Origin: Chlorobiales bacterium
Lineage (GTDB): Bacteria > Bacteroidota > Chlorobiia > Chlorobiales > Chlorobiaceae
NCBI GenBank assembly: GCA_022360275.1
Contig: JAKSDC010000173.1
Span: 1 to 6,909, forward strand
Direction of reading: 5' to 3'
DNA length: 6,909 bases
The notes under the pieces are model-generated. The model was not told the origin of the DNA, made no database searches, and saw only the letters and a program-made list of their open reading frames with translations. How positions within the stretch are numbered: position 1 is the stretch's first letter; each line of letters begins with the position of its first letter. Shown here in pieces: positions 6,804-6,909 of the stretch. The position numbers and the translations under genes were made by a program.

Positions 6804-6842
6804 CAAAGGTTTTACAGGCCCTCGATGCCTGTAAAACCTTTG
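6804..6842 (+). terminator. Strong hairpin terminator after the TPR gene
   Basis: AAAGGTTTTACAGGC (6805-6819) and its exact complement (6827-6841) form a 15-pair stem, extended by C6804-G6842 to 16 pairs, around the seven-base loop CCTCGAT. A short T-rich stretch (TTT, then ATCTTTT a few bases on) follows. It lies 55 bases after the TPR stop. The perfect symmetry and the apparent minus-strand gene beyond it suggest it may end transcripts from both sides. Confidence 0.8.
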
Positions 6843-6860
6843 TTTAAGCATCTTTTACTC

Positions 6861-6909
6861 CTAATCGTTCTCGAATTTTCTTGTCGCGAGATACTCGTAC
6901 GTTGCGTAA
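6861..6909 (-). CDS. Probable 3' end of a converging gene (partial, unidentified)
   Basis: Read on the minus strand, codons from 6908 down to a TAG at 6863-6861 give YATYEYLATRKFEND, a protein-like C-terminus that stops shortly before the shared hairpin. Another minus-strand frame, ending in TAA at 6846-6844, gives LRNVRVSRDKKIRERLGVKDA and is nearly as plausible. The frame therefore cannot be settled, and I do not recognise the protein. The existence of a minus-strand gene is inferred mainly from the symmetrical terminator and the open frames; only about 15 codons are visible. Confidence 0.33.
   Translation of the reverse strand, partial: YATYEYLATRKFEND

Noticed and set aside
1..6909. Mobile element, CRISPR array, tRNA, rRNA or a new defence system.
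   Set aside because: No transposase or integrase frames, no spaced repeats, no cloverleaf, and every long frame belongs to a familiar housekeeping or transport family.

Overview
The window reads as an ordinary, densely packed stretch of chromosome, most probably from a green sulfur bacterium (Chlorobi; Chlorobium, Chlorobaculum or Prosthecochloris type). This rests on the HPr kinase and RuvB proteins, whose sequences (for example the RuvB N-terminus MRDELLNTPASPAEEKFEEQ) resemble what I recall of Chlorobiaceae orthologues, and on the moderate GC content. No database search was possible, so the taxon is an inference.

Layout, all on the + strand until the last 50 bases: (1) hprK, HPr kinase/phosphorylase, 71-1054; (2) a lipoprotein substrate-binding protein of the peptide/nickel ABC family, whose start overlaps the end of hprK; (3) 30 bases later, a DppB/OppB-type permease, 2874-3839; (4) 32 bases later, ruvB with a GTG start, 3872-4903; (5) a 115-base intergenic region, 4904-5018, with a possible RNA stem, a strong unattached Shine-Dalgarno sequence, an 11-codon mini-ORF and a promoter-like element; (6) a large TPR-repeat lipoprotein, 5019-6749; (7) a strong 16-bp hairpin terminator at 6804-6842, after which the last bases look like the 3' end of a converging minus-strand gene.

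The first four genes are so close together (overlap, 30 nt, 32 nt) that they probably share a transcript. It would join a regulatory kinase, half of a peptide-type importer and a Holliday-junction helicase motor. The importer is incomplete here: the second permease and the ATPases must be encoded elsewhere. The TPR lipoprotein may have its own expression signals and ends at the hairpin.

I found no mobile element, CRISPR array, tRNA or rRNA, and no convincing new multi-gene system. The part that known genes explain least is the ruvB-TPR intergenic region, followed by the overlap of hprK with the transporter gene and the repeat-derived lysine-rich tail of the TPR protein.
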